From NCBI GenBank assembly GCA_019911785.1, contig JAIOJM010000292.1, positions 1 through 8,601 of the forward strand: a DNA stretch of 8,601 bases, read 5' to 3'. Positions 6,951-8,601 of this stretch are shown in pieces. Made by a program: the position numbers and the translations under genes. Under the pieces are notes generated by a model. That model ran no database searches and was not told the DNA's origin. It was given only the letters and a program-made list of their open reading frames with translations. This stretch comes from Sulfuricella sp. (lineage in GTDB: Bacteria > Pseudomonadota > Gammaproteobacteria > Burkholderiales > Sulfuricellaceae). Each line of letters opens with the position of its first letter. The stretch's first letter is position 1.

Positions 6951-8117
6951 TTGAAAATCGCCGTCATATCTGCAAACAAACAACATATGGAGAACATTCT
7001 CCATATCCTTCAGGAAGGGGCACATCCCCACTCGGTTTTATTGTTCGAGGATAGCAAGGAGCAACTGGGTGCGGTTGCCGACCGGGAACAGCCCGACCTG
7101 ATGGTCATGGAAAGTGCCGGCGATGGGAGGGAGGCAATCGCCGCCCTGGAAAGCGTCAGTCAGCGTCATCCCGGCATGAGCTTCATCATGCTGTGCGAGC
7201 AGGTTTCGGCGGAGAATCTGATCCAGGCCATGCGCATCGGAGTGCGCGACGTGCTGCCGACCCCGGTTTCTCCCCAGGCGCTGATGGAGGCGGTGGCGCG
7301 CGTCGAGCAGAAGCTGGTGCGGGCGGACAAGCCCATGCACAAAGGCAAGGTACTGGCTTTCATCGCCTGCAAGGGGGGCAGCGGCGCCACATTCCTGGCC
7401 AGCAATCTGGGGTATGCTCTGGCGGCCGAGTACGGCAAACGGGTGGCGCTGATTGATCTGAACCTGCAATTCGGCGATGCCTCCTTGTTTGTCTCCGACA
7501 AGGTCCCGGCTACTACGCTGTCGGATGTGGCCAACAACATTTCGCGTCTGGACGCCTCTTTCCTCGCTTCCAGCCTGGTGCACGTGCTGCCGAATTTTGG
7601 CGTGCTGGCGGCCCCGGAAAACCCCGTCCAAGGCTCGGATGTCCAACCCGGACACATCGATGCGCTACTTGGTCTGGCGGCCACTGAATATGATTATGTC
7701 ATCATGGACGTGGGGCGCAATCTTGATGCAGTGAGTGTCAAGGCCCTGGATCATGCGGACCTGATTTTCCCGGTTCTGCAGGAGACGCTGCCTTTTATCC
7801 GGGATGCCAAACGGATCATCTCTACCCTGCAATCCTTGGGTTACAGCAGGGACAAGATTCATCTGATCGTCAACCGTTACGAAAAAGGGGGCGAGATTCA
7901 GCTCGGAGATGTGGAGCGCACCTTGGGCATGAAGGTTTTTGTGACCTTCCCAAACAGCTTCGAGGCGGTCTCGGCATCGGTGAACCAGGGCGTGCCGATC
8001 CTGAAAATGACCAAAAGAGATCCGGTTTCAAAAACCCTGCTCAAGCTCGGGCATGATCTTGAACAGGGCGAGGGGGGGAAGGGCGGATGGTTGGGGCATT
8101 TGTTTGGTCGTGCATGA
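6951..8117 (+). CDS. cpaE: CpaE/TadZ: pseudo-receiver plus ParA/MinD-like ATPase
   Basis: The 388-residue protein starts with TTG; MKIAVISANKQ then forms the first strand of a receiver-like fold (residues 1-118). That domain lacks the acidic pair after strand 1, has Glu54 where the phosphorylated Asp normally sits (PDLMVMES), and has Thr where the conserved Lys should be (LPTPVS). Residues 131 to about 375 are a MinD/ParA-type ATPase. The P-loop is KGGSGAT (141-147): the signature Lys141 is kept but the second lysine is Ala146. Strand motif RVALIDLN contains Asp169, and the Walker B-like YVIMDVGR contains Asp253. TadZ/CpaE proteins are known to mark the pole or site where the Tad machine assembles, and degenerate receiver and P-loop residues are common in the family. 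It lies 48 bases after the second TadE gene and is followed by a repeat-filled gap. Confidence 0.95.
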   Translation: MKIAVISANKQHMENILHILQEGAHPHSVLLFEDSKEQLGAVADREQPDLMVMESAGDGREAIAALESVSQRHPGMSFIMLCEQVSAENLIQAMRIGVRDVLPTPVSPQALMEAVARVEQKLVRADKPMHKGKVLAFIACKGGSGATFLASNLGYALAAEYGKRVALIDLNLQFGDASLFVSDKVPATTLSDVANNISRLDASFLASSLVHVLPNFGVLAAPENPVQGSDVQPGHIDALLGLAATEYDYVIMDVGRNLDAVSVKALDHADLIFPVLQETLPFIRDAKRIISTLQSLGYSRDKIHLIVNRYEKGGEIQLGDVERTLGMKVFVTFPNSFEAVSASVNQGVPILKMTKRDPVSKTLLKLGHDLEQGEGGKGGWLGHLFGRA

Positions 8118-8159
8118 TGAATGGGATTCACCGGGATTGTCCATTGGAATGCTCATGCA

Positions 8160-8306
8160 TGTAGGAGCGCCGCCCCCGGCGCGAATGCGGACGCAAATCG
8201 CGGCCAACCCCCATCCCAACCTTCCCCCGCTTGCGGGGGAAGGGGCGATCGTCTCCCCTCCCGCTCGCGGGAGGGGATTGAGGGGAGGGCTGGCGCCGCT
8301 CCTACA
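8160..8306 (+). repeat. REP-like mosaic of nested inverted repeats between cpaE and cpaF
   Basis: The outer inverted repeat is TGTAGGAGCG (8160-8169) against CGCTCCTACA (8297-8306), extended by CGCC pairing after one mismatch. Inside are three hairpins. GCGCC/GGCGC pairs 8167-8171 with 8178-8182. An 11-bp stem pairs 8220-8230 with 8233-8243. Another 11-bp stem pairs 8254-8264 with 8267-8277. The GTAGGAGCG...GCGAA unit resembles REP elements scattered through proteobacterial intergenic regions. The inner stems resemble the hairpin after cpaC in opposite orientation. No transposase or coding sequence is present. It may attenuate or process transcripts between cpaE and cpaF. Confidence 0.8.
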
Positions 8307-8348
8307 AGGGTGTAGGTGTATTGGGCTAGTGGACAATTCGTGATTAAC

Positions 8349-8376
8349 CTGGCAAGTTTTTTGTAGTGACTATAAT
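8349..8376 (+). promoter_or_regulatory. Candidate cpaF promoter: sigma-70 type overlapping a sigma-54-like element
   Basis: TATAAT at 8371-8376 is a perfect -10 box. CTGGCA at 8349-8354, 16 bases upstream, matches the -35 consensus at 4 of 6. The same stretch reads TGGCAA-N5-TTGTA (8350-8365). This has the GG-N10-G spacing of a sigma-54 -24/-12 promoter, but with GT instead of the near-invariant GC. It lies in an AT-rich patch just after the REP mosaic, which is where a separate promoter for cpaF would be expected. Only one of the two readings may be functional. Confidence 0.45.
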
Positions 8377-8415
8377 GAATAAAGCGTTGCCGGGAATTTG
8401 AATAATTGTGTTTCA

Positions 8416-8456
8416 CCGGCGCTGGCCGGCTTGATGAGCCGAGATCAAACAGGGAG
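8416..8456 (+). other. cpaF leader with overlapping hairpins and ribosome binding site
   Basis: Three short stems share bases and cannot all form: CCGGC/GCCGG (8416-8420 with 8425-8429), CGGCT/AGCCG (8427-8431 with 8437-8441) and TTGAT/ATCAA (8431-8435 with 8444-8448). AGGGAG at 8451-8456 follows at once, 7 bases before the ATG at 8464. The stems could affect access to the ribosome site, but stems of 5 bp also arise by chance. I recognise no known riboswitch class. Confidence 0.35.
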
Positions 8457-8463
8457 TCATATC

Positions 8464-8601
8464 ATGACGTTACGGGACAGGCTTGAAAATATCAAACATG
8501 ACGTCGCGCAGGTGCCGGTGATGACGCAACAGGCGAGCTCGGCTGAAAATCGCTCCTACCAGGAGCTGAGGTCGCGTATCCATCAAAAACTGCTCGACCG
8601 C
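8464..8601 (+). CDS. cpaF: CpaF/TadA secretion-type assembly ATPase (5' end only)
   Basis: The first 46 codons are present and the gene runs off the window end. The protein begins MTLRDRLENIKHD and reaches YQELRSRIHQKLLDR, which matches the start of the conserved N-terminal domain of CpaF/TadA ATPases. That family powers Flp pilin polymerisation from the cytoplasmic face of the inner membrane. AGGGAG at 8451-8456 sits 7 bases before ATG. Its place after cpaE is the standard Tad order. The catalytic motifs lie beyond the window, so the call rests on this short segment and context. Confidence 0.85.
   Translation, partial: MTLRDRLENIKHDVAQVPVMTQQASSAENRSYQELRSRIHQKLLDR

Noticed and set aside
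8427..8450. Hammerhead ribozyme or riboswitch suggested by TTGATGAG...GAGATCAAAC
   Set aside because: The core CTGATGA and GAAA elements are not both present and no three-helix junction can be drawn. No known riboswitch consensus was recognised.

Overview
This window is most of a Tad (Flp, type IVc) pilus assembly locus from a moderately GC-rich proteobacterium. The gene order, the protein families and the GTAGGAGCG-type and CCCTCCCCC-type intergenic hairpin repeats suggest a beta- or gammaproteobacterium, most likely a betaproteobacterium. That placement is inferred from style; there is no rRNA or other taxonomic marker here. All genes are on the + strand.

Layout: (1) 28-1356, an AAA+ ATPase with an N-terminal winged-helix-like domain, not a standard Tad component. 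(2) 1357-1423, an AT-rich gap. (3) 1424-2344, cpaB/rcpC (periplasmic SAF-domain protein), then 2428-3969, cpaC/rcpA (outer-membrane secretin with a Lys/Ala/Pro-rich N-terminal extension). (4) A GC hairpin repeat, then a 98-residue lipoprotein (4061-4357). (5) Three pseudopilin-type genes almost end to end: tadG (4391-5785), tadE (5791-6282) and a second TadE-family gene in the tadF position (about 6291-6902). (6) 6951-8117, cpaE/tadZ, starting with TTG. (7) A 346-base gap (8118-8463) holding a REP-like mosaic of nested hairpins, an AT-rich segment with a perfect TATAAT overlapping a sigma-54-like element, and a leader with overlapping small hairpins. (8) 8464 to the window end, the first 46 codons of cpaF/tadA, the assembly ATPase.

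How they work together, from knowledge of Tad systems: CpaC forms the outer-membrane channel and CpaB gates or stabilises it in the periplasm. The small lipoprotein may help the secretin insert or assemble. TadE, the TadF-position protein and TadG are minor or pseudopilin components anchored in the inner membrane. CpaE/TadZ localises the machine, and CpaF/TadA powers pilin polymerisation. The major pilin (flp), the prepilin peptidase (cpaA/tadV) and the TadB/TadC platform proteins are not in the window and presumably lie on either side.

Most of the window is recognisable Tad machinery. The parts least explained by it are the AAA+ ATPase at the left end, the cysteine-rich middle of TadG, and the repeat/promoter/leader block that separates cpaF from the genes before it.
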